NCBI GenBank assembly: GCA_964599885.1
Contig: CAZRHH010000022.1
Coordinates: forward strand, 1-40,976
Length of the DNA: 40,976 bases
Direction: 5' to 3'
Source of the DNA: CAZRHH01 sp964599885
GTDB lineage: Bacteria; Chloroflexota; Dehalococcoidia; DSTF01; JACRBR01
Positions 15,420 to 22,558 of the stretch are shown in pieces; positions within the stretch are counted from its first letter, which is position 1, and each line of letters begins with the position of its first letter. Position numbers and translations under genes: made by a program. The notes beneath the pieces were generated by a model. That model worked only from the letters and a program-made list of their open reading frames with translations, did no database searches and was not told the DNA's origin.

Positions 15420-15455
15420 AGTATCCCCCCCCCCCCCCCCCCTCATCTTTGTCAA
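15420..15455 (-). promoter_or_regulatory. promoter with a homopolymer spacer (possible phase-variable switch)
   Basis: On the minus strand a perfect -35 box TTGACA (15455-15450) is followed by AAGATGA, 18 G (15442-15425) and GATACT (15425-15420) as a -10-like box. The spacer is 24 bases, against an optimum of 17. Eleven G instead of eighteen would restore it. The start codon of the metalloprotease lies 24 bases downstream of the -10, with room for its Shine-Dalgarno. Confidence 0.55.
15425..15442. repeat. homopolymer of 18 C (G on the minus strand)
   Basis: Eighteen uninterrupted C. It lies between the divergent metalloprotease operon and the DEAD-box helicase, inside the -35/-10 spacer of the former. 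By far the longest homopolymer in the window. Confidence 0.85.
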
Positions 15456-15584
15456 TACCCAAGCGTAGGGAATCCGGAGATCCGGGTTCCCACGTCATCG
15501 CACCATAATGTTTGGATAGCGCTATGCTGAGTGCAGGCGATCACCCGATGCGTGGCGCCAGACCAACACCACCAAGGACACGTT

Positions 15585-17045
15585 GTGCCAGATTTTGCTG
15601 AATTGAATCTAAGTGAGCCCGTGCTCAAAAGCCTGCAGGAGATGGGGTTCGAGGAGCCGACGCCCGTGCAGGCGCAGGCGATCCCGAGCCTGATGGCCGG
15701 CCGCGATGTCGTCGCCCAGGCGCTGACCGGGACCGGAAAGACCGCGGCGTTCGGGATACCGATCGTCGAGCGTGTCGATCCGACGAAGAACGTGCCGCAG
15801 GCGATCGTGCTGGCGCCGACGCGCGAACTCGCCGTCCAGGTCGCCGAGCACCTCGCGGTGCTGGCGCGGTACAAGCGAATCCAGACGGTGCCGATCTACG
15901 GCGGCCAGCCCATCGACCGGCAGTTGCGCGCGCTCCGGCGCGGCGTACATGCGATCGTCGCGACGCCGGGGCGGCTGATGGACCACATGCGGCGCGGCAC
16001 TGTCGATCTGAGTTCGGTGCGGATGCTGATCCTCGATGAAGCGGATCAGATGCTGCAGATGGGGTTCCAGGAGGACGTCGAATACATCCTCGGGCATCTG
16101 CCGGACGACCGCGTGACGGCGCTGTTTTCGGCGACAATGCCGCAGCCGATCCTGAACATCGTAGGGCGCTACATGCGCGAGCCGGAGATGCTGCGTCTGA
16201 GCCAGCCGCAAGCGCTGACGGTGCCGAAGGTGAAGCAAGTCTTCTATCAGGTGCCCTTCCCGCGGAAGCTGGACGCGCTCGGCCGCGTGCTCGACGACCG
16301 GCAACCGGAACGGGCGATCGTCTTCTGCGCGACGAAGCGCATGGTCGACGAGGTCGTCGAGCGGATGCAGGCGCGCGGGCACGCGGCAGACGGCATCCAC
16401 AGCGACATCAGCCAGACGGGCCGCGAGAAGGTGCTCAAGTCGTTCAAGGACGGGCGCACGGAGATTCTCGTCGCGACGGATGTTGCCGCGCGCGGACTCG
16501 ATGTGCCTGACGTGACGCTCGTCGTGAACTTTGACATTCCGGCGGATCCCGAGTTCTACGTGCACCGCATCGGCCGGACGGCGCGTTTTGGCGCGAGCGG
16601 CGAGGCGGTAACGTTCGTCAATCCGCGCGAGATGCGCGAGCTGCGCGTGATCGAGAAGATGACCGGCGCCAAGATCCGCGGCGCCGAGCTACCGACTGTC
16701 GCCGACGCGGAGGAGCGCGAACTACGCGTGCTCGTCGAGCGCCTGCTTGAGGTTATGGGCAAGAATCAGTGGGGACGGTACCGCGCCGTCGTCGAACAAC
16801 TGATGGACGACTACGATCCGGCGGACATCGCGGCCGCGGCAGTGGCGATGTCGGTGAAGCAGCGTCCCATCGTGAAGAAAACCGTCGATTCGCCGCCATC
16901 GTTCGACGAGCCGCGCGCGCGTTCAGATCGGGCGCCGGGGCGCAAGCCCATGCGCATCCACAACGAGCAGCCAAACGCGGCGCGGCGGCCGCACCGTTTC
17001 CCGCCGCGGCAGAAGCCCCCGGAGCGGCGGCGGCGTCCTCGGTAG
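15585..17045 (+). CDS. DEAD-box ATP-dependent RNA helicase
   Basis: A 486-residue RNA helicase with all family motifs: Q motif (FEEPTPVQAQAIP), I ALTGTGKT (about 45), Ia PTRELA, Ib TPGR, II DEAD (about 151), III SAT, IV IVFCATK, V ATDVAARGLD, VI HRIGRTARFG (about 327). After the two RecA-like domains come an extension (RELRVLVERLLEVM) resembling the DbpA/CsdA-type linker and a basic Arg/Pro-rich tail, both typical of RNA contact. I start at GTG 15585, which has AAGGA six bases upstream; the ATG at 15531 has none. It probably unwinds rRNA or mRNA during ribosome assembly or decay. RNase Y is encoded in the same window but not adjacent. Confidence 0.93.
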   Translation: MPDFAELNLSEPVLKSLQEMGFEEPTPVQAQAIPSLMAGRDVVAQALTGTGKTAAFGIPIVERVDPTKNVPQAIVLAPTRELAVQVAEHLAVLARYKRIQTVPIYGGQPIDRQLRALRRGVHAIVATPGRLMDHMRRGTVDLSSVRMLILDEADQMLQMGFQEDVEYILGHLPDDRVTALFSATMPQPILNIVGRYMREPEMLRLSQPQALTVPKVKQVFYQVPFPRKLDALGRVLDDRQPERAIVFCATKRMVDEVVERMQARGHAADGIHSDISQTGREKVLKSFKDGRTEILVATDVAARGLDVPDVTLVVNFDIPADPEFYVHRIGRTARFGASGEAVTFVNPREMRELRVIEKMTGAKIRGAELPTVADAEERELRVLVERLLEVMGKNQWGRYRAVVEQLMDDYDPADIAAAAVAMSVKQRPIVKKTVDSPPSFDEPRARSDRAPGRKPMRIHNEQPNAARRPHRFPPRQKPPERRRRPR

Positions 17046-17056
17046 GGTTCGGTTTT

Positions 17057-17094
17057 TTCCACAGATGTCACAGATGGGCACAGATTTTCCGTGG
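17057..17094. repeat. intergenic repeat, family A
   Basis: TTCCACAGATGTCACAGATG followed by GGCACAGATTTTCCGTGG, in the CACAGATG sense of family A. Together with family C (17142-17168) and family B (17208-17236) it fills the gap between the two convergent genes. Confidence 0.7.
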
Positions 17095-17141
17095 TCAGTT
17101 GGGCCATTGAACTCGAATTGCCGCCGCGGAGCTGCCCGACC

Positions 17142-17168
17142 GGGACGGACCTAAAGGCTCGTCCCTAC
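17142..17168. repeat. palindromic intergenic repeat, family C
   Basis: GGGACGGACC-TAAA-GGCTCGTCCCTAC: the reverse-sense relative of 11504-11530, an imperfect inverted repeat. Confidence 0.7.
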
Positions 17169-17199
17169 ATTTCTGACACGCTGTGCGACCGCGAGGCTT

Positions 17200-18447
17200 C
17201 TACTCAACCTCTGTGTCTCTGTGCCTCTGTGGTGAATCGATATCGCCGGGTCGCGAAGCCGCCGCGTCTTCATCGTGCAACGGCACGTTGCGGAACCAGT
17301 TCCAGAGTGTGAGGTCGTACGCGATCTTCAGGCCGCCGCCGATGAAGAACGGAAGACCGAGCGCGAGTTGCTGTGTGACGCCCGCCAGCAGCGGGCCAAC
17401 GGGGCGCACGACGTAACGCGCCGTGCTGGTGTACGCCGCGGCGGCAGTGCGTTCATCGGCGCGGACGAGGTTGGCGATGTAGGCCTGTCGCGTCGGCACG
17501 TCCATCTGGCTGAGGGCCTGGCGGCCGAGCAACAGCGCGATGGCGATGGGGAGCGACGGTGCGAGCGGGATTGCCGCCAGCAGCACGTTGGACGGGATGT
17601 GCGTGAAGACCATCGTGTTGAGCAGGCCGAAGCGCTCGGCGATGCGCGCGGCGGCGAAGAACGACGCCGCCTGCATGATGCCGACGCCAAAGAAGAGCGC
17701 GCCGAGCGCTTCGATCGACAGCCCGAACTTCACGTGGAACCAGTAGGCGATGAAGCTCTGGATCACGAAGCCTCCGGCGAACGAGTCGACGGCGAAGAGC
17801 GCGGCGAGACGCGTCACGGTGCCTCGCGACTCGCGGAGCGGCCGTGCCCGCCGCTCGCGATGCTCGACTTCGACGCGATCGGAGAGCGAGAGCGCGAGCA
17901 GGCCGCCAATCGCCGCGGCGGGCACGAACACGATGAAGAACCGCTCGTCGTGGGGGGCGCCGCCCCAGGCGTTGCGGAGCAGTGCGGGACCGCCGGCGAG
18001 CAGCGCGCCGACTGAGCCGGCGACCGCGGCGACGCCGTTGTACGTGCTGAACAGGCGCGTGCGTTCGGAGCTGGGCGCGCTCGCAGCGAGCATCGACTGC
18101 TCGAGCGACGTGAACGGTCCAGATTCGATGACTTCGGTGGAGATCGTGCCGGTGAGGCCGATCAGCGACAGCAGCCACAGTTGATCGATGAGCGCGAAGC
18201 CGACGCCTGCCAGCGCCAGACCCGCAAAGAGACCCGCGTACCAGCGCCGGCGCCCGACGCGATCGCCGTACGTGCCGACGAGGAACGACATCAGCGCCGT
18301 GCCGGCAACGATCGCTGTCAGCAGCACGCCGACTTCGGTCCCCGACCAGCCGCGTTCGTCGAGCGTGACGCCGAGCAGAACGGCGCCGAAGCCGTACATG
18401 AGCGCGCGTACGGCCTGCGCAGCGAGGATGCGCTGGATGTCGGTCAC
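17200..18447 (-). CDS. MFS transporter (12-helix, unknown substrate)
   Basis: A 415-residue major facilitator. GTYGDRVGRRRWYAG is motif A between helices 2 and 3. The second half has FVIQSFIAYWFHVKFGLS and the loop MDVPTRQAYIANLVRADERTAAAA, which is typical of a widespread group of uncharacterised bacterial MFS proteins. The start is a GTG at 18447 without Shine-Dalgarno, directly behind a family A repeat. The C-terminal residues SPQRHRDTEVE and the stop are encoded by a family B repeat (17208-17236), so the gene's tail was apparently overwritten by the repeat. The true start could be a little downstream. Substrate unknown. Confidence 0.8.
   Translation of the reverse strand: MTDIQRILAAQAVRALMYGFGAVLLGVTLDERGWSGTEVGVLLTAIVAGTALMSFLVGTYGDRVGRRRWYAGLFAGLALAGVGFALIDQLWLLSLIGLTGTISTEVIESGPFTSLEQSMLAASAPSSERTRLFSTYNGVAAVAGSVGALLAGGPALLRNAWGGAPHDERFFIVFVPAAAIGGLLALSLSDRVEVEHRERRARPLRESRGTVTRLAALFAVDSFAGGFVIQSFIAYWFHVKFGLSIEALGALFFGVGIMQAASFFAAARIAERFGLLNTMVFTHIPSNVLLAAIPLAPSLPIAIALLLGRQALSQMDVPTRQAYIANLVRADERTAAAAYTSTARYVVRPVGPLLAGVTQQLALGLPFFIGGGLKIAYDLTLWNWFRNVPLHDEDAAASRPGDIDSPQRHRDTEVE
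17208..17236. repeat. repeat family B, overlapping the 3' end of the MFS gene
   Basis: CCTCTGTGTCTCTGTG followed by CCTCTGTGGTGAA. It overlaps the last codons of the minus-strand transporter gene; copies elsewhere are intergenic. Confidence 0.7.
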
Positions 18448-18448
18448 G

Positions 18449-18549
18449 GGTTATCCACAGATGTCACCGATGGAGTGGATGGTAGTGGCGTTGGATCCAG
18501 ATGATGCGGCGGAAAAACCGCGGTAGGGGCGGACACGCGGGTCCGCCCC
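18449..18549. repeat. repeats of family A (18449-18475) and family C (18523-18549)
   Basis: TTATCCACAGATGTCACCGA is family A; GTAGGGGCGGAC-ACGCGG-GTCCGCCCC is the best-paired family C palindrome in the window. They occupy the space between the divergent transporter start and the end of the glyoxalase-fold gene. Confidence 0.7.
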
Positions 18550-18579
18550 GGTATCGCGCGCCGCGCCCACCAACTCCAG

Positions 18580-18978
18580 TCATGCGGTTGGCTCTGTTTT
18601 CTTCAAGCGCCAGGGTGGGTTAAGGCGATTCTCACCGGCCCTGTAGATGCGGATGTCGTGACCGTCGGGGTCGCGGAGGCGGGCTTCGCGCCAGAGATAG
18701 GGCATGTCGGTCGGCTCCTGTTCGAAGTTGAGGCCGCGTGCCTTGAGGGCGGCGACCGTGTCGTCGAGCGCGTCGTCCTCAAAGAAGAGTTCGGGCGTCG
18801 GAGGCGGTGTGCTCTTGCCGTTGGTGACTTCGATCGAGAGCGTGGCGTCCCCTTCGGGCAGGGCGAAGCGGGCGTACCGCGGCGGTGCATCGACGATCTG
18901 TTGCAGGCCGAGCGTCTTGTAGAACGCTTTTGAGCGCTCGAAGTCGCTGACAATGAGCGTGACGTGGTTAAAGCGCAT
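18580..18978 (-). CDS. VOC (glyoxalase/bleomycin-resistance fold) protein
   Basis: A 132-residue protein of two VOC beta-alpha-beta-beta-beta modules. The ATG at 18978 has GGAGG six bases upstream; an in-frame start at 19167 would add a non-protein-like leader. Family marks: FNHVTLIVSDFERSKAFYKTLGL at the start (His5 is the usual first metal ligand), LSIEVTNG with the second-ligand Glu region, DDTVAALKARGLNFEQEPT, and the closing LRDPDGHDIRIYR. Members bind a metal and act as lyases, dioxygenases, isomerases or drug-binding proteins; which of these applies is not visible. It stands alone. 18979-19197 holds no gene, apart from a family-A-like fragment near 19160. Confidence 0.82.
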   Translation of the reverse strand: MRFNHVTLIVSDFERSKAFYKTLGLQQIVDAPPRYARFALPEGDATLSIEVTNGKSTPPPTPELFFEDDALDDTVAALKARGLNFEQEPTDMPYLWREARLRDPDGHDIRIYRAGENRLNPPWRLKKTEPTA

Positions 18979-19197
18979 GGGTGGCCTCCTTCCTGCGTGT
19001 GCCGTGATCATGCGTGGCGTGCATGTGAGGCGCAAACGGTGCGGCACTCTCATCGTGATCTGGGCTACGATAGTGCCGTAGCACGGAACCCGATCGGGCA
19101 GCAGCTCCGCCGCTCCTGGACGAGAGTCAACCGCGGCATCTGGGAAACCCGAACCGGTTGTGGCCATCCGTGAAATCTGCTGTGAACCCGGCCGCGC

Positions 19198-20199
19198 TTA
19201 CCAGTCCGGCACGTTCTCGCGCGCGTCGGGCGTGTCGGTGAGGATGCGCTGGTTGCTCCCGTCGGGATCCATCAGCCACAGATCGAACTCATTGACCCGC
19301 GCCGAGAGGAAGACGACGGTTGTGCCGTCCGGCGAGAAGCTTGCGTAGTCGTCGCGCGCCAGATCGTCCGTGAGGGCGACGTCGTTCGTGCCTGTCGTGT
19401 CCGTATCTGTCAGTTCGTGACGAAAGATGTCCTGCTCGCCTTCCGGATCATCGAGCGGGCTTCTCGCGTACGTCACGTACTCGCCGTCGTGCGTGAAGTG
19501 CGGACAGACGTCCGCCCCCGGGGTCGAGATGATCGTCCGCACCGCGAGGGTTTCGACGTTCACTGCGTGAATGTCTCCGGCCTGCGTGCCCTCACCGATC
19601 GCCATGTAGAACAGTTCGTCATCGCCAGGACGCCACGCCGGAAACTCCGCGAAATCGTACGCCTCTGTAAGTCGCCGCACGTTCGAGCCATCCGCATCCA
19701 TCACTTCGATGTAGTAGTCGCCGTCCTCCCGGATCGAGTACCCGATCGTGTCGCCGTCGTGCGAGTACTTCGCGCTGAACTCGGACCCGTTTGGCGTCGA
19801 GGTCAGGCGTTGCACGTCCGTACCGTCGGGCGCCATCGTATACAGGTCGTTGTTGTTCGCCGCGTCGTCGCGGCTCGATGTGAACAGGATGCGTTGCCGG
19901 TCGCGCGACCATGCGGGGCTGCCGTCGAACTTCTCGCCTGATGTGAGCTGCAACGTCTCGCCCGTCGCCGGATCGATCGTGAACACGTCCACGTTATCGG
20001 CGATGTTGGCTTCATATACGATCAGCGGTGGCTCAGTCACCGTCGCGGTGTTCTCGTCGGAGACGCGCGTGGAATCTACCGGTGTGCCGTTATTCTGGTC
20101 GATGACGTGCGTGGGTTCGCCGGCGCCGTCGTCATTGTCGCCGCACGCGGTGAGCAGGACGGCGCAAATTGCCAGCGCAGAAAGAATCGCGTTGCGTAC
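19198..20199 (-). CDS. TolB-like beta-propeller (PD40) lipoprotein, start codon unclear
   Basis: About 330 residues. After a signal peptide ILSALAICAVLLTAC (lipobox LLTAC) comes an acidic tether and then six or so WD40-like PD40 blades: FTIDPATGETLQLTSGEKFDGSPAWSRD, MDADGSNVRRLTEAYDFAEFPAWRP, LMDPDGSNQRILTD and others. Such proteins bind partners or carbohydrate at the cell surface. The natural start would be the codon before RNAILSALA, but that codon is GTA (20199-20197), and no ATG, GTG or TTG lies between it and two repeats at 20217-20290. The start has been lost, is a rare codon, or lies in the repeat (GTG near 20295). It is downstream of argS on the same strand. Confidence 0.72.
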   Translation of the reverse strand, partial: VRNAILSALAICAVLLTACGDNDDGAGEPTHVIDQNNGTPVDSTRVSDENTATVTEPPLIVYEANIADNVDVFTIDPATGETLQLTSGEKFDGSPAWSRDRQRILFTSSRDDAANNNDLYTMAPDGTDVQRLTSTPNGSEFSAKYSHDGDTIGYSIREDGDYYIEVMDADGSNVRRLTEAYDFAEFPAWRPGDDELFYMAIGEGTQAGDIHAVNVETLAVRTIISTPGADVCPHFTHDGEYVTYARSPLDDPEGEQDIFRHELTDTDTTGTNDVALTDDLARDDYASFSPDGTTVVFLSARVNEFDLWLMDPDGSNQRILTDTPDARENVPDW

Positions 20200-20216
20200 T
20201 CGCTCGACGCGCCGTT

Positions 20217-20290
20217 GCGGAGCTAAAGCTCCGCCGCTACGGAAGCCGGCGTCACGCGTCTCTGTTCTCCGCTCTCTGCTCTCTGTTCTG
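20217..20290. repeat. two dispersed-type repeats before the propeller lipoprotein gene
   Basis: 20217-20240 is a palindrome GCGGAGC-TAAA-GCTCCGC followed by CGCTAC. 20259-20290 is a tract of TCTCTGTTCTC/GCTCTCTGCTC words. They lie just where the lipoprotein's translation start would be expected. Confidence 0.65.
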
Positions 20291-20300
20291 CGCACAGCGC

Positions 20301-21956
20301 TCACATCTTCTCCGGCGTCGACATGCCCATCAGCGTCAGGCTCCGCGCCAGCGCCACCTTCGCGGCCGCGCACAGCTTCAGCCGCGCCTTCGAGAGCGGC
20401 ACGTCGTCGCTCAGCACGCGGCACTCGGTGTAAAACGCATGAAACGCCGTCGCCAGTTCGCCGGCGTAGTGCGGCAAGTGATGCGGCGCGTGTTCGCGTG
20501 CCATCAGTTGCACGAGCTCCGGCAACTGTAGCATCTTGCGTACAAGCTCCAGCTCCATCGGGTGCGTCAGCAGCGCGACATCGCCATCATCGTACGCCGG
20601 CACCGGCTTCGTGGGGTTGTTGAGGATGCCGGCGATCCGCGCGTGCGCGTATTGCACGTAATACACGGGGTTCTCCGCCGACTGCTTCTTCGCAAGCTCC
20701 AGGTCGAACTCCATCTGGCTATCGGCCGAGCGAGAGAGGAAGAAGAAGCGCGCCGCATCCGCGCCGACTTCGTCGATGATGTCGCGCATTAGCACGATGT
20801 TGCCTGATCGCTTCGACAATCGCACCAGCTCGTCGCCCCGCCGGAAGCTCACGAGCTGGTACACGAGAATGTCGAGCCGCGATGGATCGACGCCCAGCGC
20901 CTCAACCGCCGCCTTCATGCGCGAGACGTGACCGTGGTGGTCGGCGCCCCACACATCGATCACGGTTTTGAATCCGCGGCGGATGAACTTGTCGTAGTGA
21001 TACGCGATGTCCGAAGCGAAGTACGTCGGCCGACCCGTGCTGCGGATGACGACGTTGTCCTTATCCTCGCCCAGCTCGCTCGAGGCGAACCACAACGCGC
21101 CTTCTTTTTCGATCAGATGCCCCTTTTCGCGCAGCAGCTTCATCGAGGCGTCGTAGACGTTGTCGTTCTCGTAGATCCAGCGCTCGCGGAACCACATGTC
21201 GTACTTCACGCCGAGCCGCGCCAGATCCTCCTGTATCGCTTCGACAACAATGTCGATGCCGCGGATGACCATCTCCGGCGGTGGCTCCGTCGCGTTCGCG
21301 TAGGCATCGCCCGACTCGTCTTTGATGCGCCGCGCGACGTCGATCATGTACTCGCCGGGATAGCCGTCCTCGGGAATTGCGACGTCCTTGCCGGAAAGCT
21401 GCTGGTAGCGCGCGAGCAGCGTGCGGCCGAAGACCTCCGTCTGCGTACCGGCGTCGTTCACCAGATACTCGCGCTCGACGTCGAACCCCGCCGCCTCCAG
21501 CACCGACGCCAGCACGCTGCCGATCGCCGCGCCGCGCCCGTTGCCCGCCGTCAGCGGCCCCGTCGGATTGGCGCTGACGAACTCGACCTGCACCCGCTTG
21601 CCGCCGCCGTAGTCGACGTTCCCGAACGCCGCCCCCGCGCCGATGATCGCGTCGACTTGCTGCGCCAGCCACGCCGCCGACAGGCGAAAATTGATGAAGC
21701 CCGGCGGCGCTACTTCGGTCGCCTCCAGCGCGTCGCCCGTCGCGATGCGCGCCGCGATCGTCTTGGCGATGTCGAGCGGGTTGGCGCGTGCGGCGCGGGA
21801 GAGGCGCAGTGGCAGGTTGGTGGCGTAATCGCCGTGTTCGGGCCGCGCCGGCCGTTCGATGACGATCTCCGGCAGCACGACGTGCGGCAGTTCGCCGGCG
21901 TCCATCGCCGCCTGGGCCGCCTGCTCGATCGTCGCTGAAAGGTCGTCGCGAATCAT
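20301..21956 (-). CDS. argS: arginyl-tRNA synthetase
   Basis: A 551-residue class I aminoacyl-tRNA synthetase charging tRNA-Arg. An N-terminal Add1-like domain (MIRDDLSATIEQAAQ) is followed by the catalytic core with FVSANPTGPL, AGTQTEVFGRTLL, VWGADHHGHVSRMKAAVEALG, and RLSKRSGN as the KMSKS region. The C-terminal DALR anticodon-binding domain ends SLTLMGM. The HIGH signature, normally HVGH or HVGN after NPTGPL, reads TAGN (136-139), so its first His is absent. Length is normal for the family. The ATG overlaps the stop of the DUF402 gene (ATGA), so the two are coupled. Confidence 0.95.
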   Translation of the reverse strand: MIRDDLSATIEQAAQAAMDAGELPHVVLPEIVIERPARPEHGDYATNLPLRLSRAARANPLDIAKTIAARIATGDALEATEVAPPGFINFRLSAAWLAQQVDAIIGAGAAFGNVDYGGGKRVQVEFVSANPTGPLTAGNGRGAAIGSVLASVLEAAGFDVEREYLVNDAGTQTEVFGRTLLARYQQLSGKDVAIPEDGYPGEYMIDVARRIKDESGDAYANATEPPPEMVIRGIDIVVEAIQEDLARLGVKYDMWFRERWIYENDNVYDASMKLLREKGHLIEKEGALWFASSELGEDKDNVVIRSTGRPTYFASDIAYHYDKFIRRGFKTVIDVWGADHHGHVSRMKAAVEALGVDPSRLDILVYQLVSFRRGDELVRLSKRSGNIVLMRDIIDEVGADAARFFFLSRSADSQMEFDLELAKKQSAENPVYYVQYAHARIAGILNNPTKPVPAYDDGDVALLTHPMELELVRKMLQLPELVQLMAREHAPHHLPHYAGELATAFHAFYTECRVLSDDVPLSKARLKLCAAAKVALARSLTLMGMSTPEKM

Positions 21957-22459
21957 GCGCCGTCAAATGGAAAAGCGCGCTCTCCGATCAGTCCGAGGAC
22001 GTGGTCCACGGCGGCGCGCGCACGCTCGATAACGTCGGCAGGGTAGCGCATCGCCGCGCTGTGATCGAGGAACTCGTCCTCGTCGAGCACCCGCGGCTCC
22101 TCGCCCACGTACCAGGCGATATCCAGATCGAGGTCGACGTAATGAAACTGCGTGCCGTCGAACTCCGTCGGCGTGGCAATGTTCACGTAGTACCACGGCC
22201 GCCCCTCTCGCCGCGAAAAGATGACGTTCCACCAGCGGTCGTCGTAGAGGTACAGCCTCCCGCCCCACCTTGCGAGATACGGTTCCGGGTCGTCCGCGAG
22301 CACCCGCGTCGTCGCGATTGGATCGCCCGCCGCGAACGTCAGCAGCGATAGTGGCCCCTTCCGCGATGCGAACCGCGCCGGAAACCGGCGGTGGTACGAC
22401 CCGTCGTACTTCGTGACGTGGACCGGCGTCTCGCGCCCGATCAGGCTCAGTTCGTCCAT
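21953..22459 (-). CDS. DUF402-family protein (possible nucleoside di-/triphosphate phosphatase)
   Basis: A 168-residue protein of the DUF402 fold. The family core is clear: WWNVIFSRREGRPWYYVNIATP, then FHYVDLDLDIAWYVGEEPRVLDEDEF, with the Tyr, Asp and Glu residues that bind divalent metal in studied members. Relatives include Ntdp (nucleoside tri-/diphosphatase) and FomD (a nucleotidyl-phosphonate hydrolase), so hydrolysis of a nucleotide phosphoanhydride is likely, substrate unknown. It overlaps argS by ATGA and would be translated first on that transcript. The usual length of this family is 150-180 residues. Confidence 0.8.
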   Translation of the reverse strand: MDELSLIGRETPVHVTKYDGSYHRRFPARFASRKGPLSLLTFAAGDPIATTRVLADDPEPYLARWGGRLYLYDDRWWNVIFSRREGRPWYYVNIATPTEFDGTQFHYVDLDLDIAWYVGEEPRVLDEDEFLDHSAAMRYPADVIERARAAVDHVLGLIGERAFPFDGA

Positions 22460-22502
22460 AGCGCGCAGGATAGCTTGTGCGCGTCCGTCAAACGCGAACG
22501 CA

Positions 22503-22535
22503 GAGAGAGCCGGTCATCACGATACCGGCTCTCTC
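22503..22535 (-). terminator. strong hairpin after the unknown membrane protein gene
   Basis: A perfect 12-bp stem, GAGAGAGCCGGT (22503-22514) with ACCGGCTCTCTC (22524-22535), loop CATCACGAT. It lies 24 bases downstream of the stop at 22559 (minus strand) and before the next gene's start at 22459. No long T-run. Confidence 0.65.
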
Positions 22536-22558
22536 ATTCATTCGTCGTCAGGCGCCCG

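Noticed and set aside
20928..21938. 336-codon plus-strand frame opposite argS
   Set aside because: A shadow of argS codons; no start signal and no recognisable fold.
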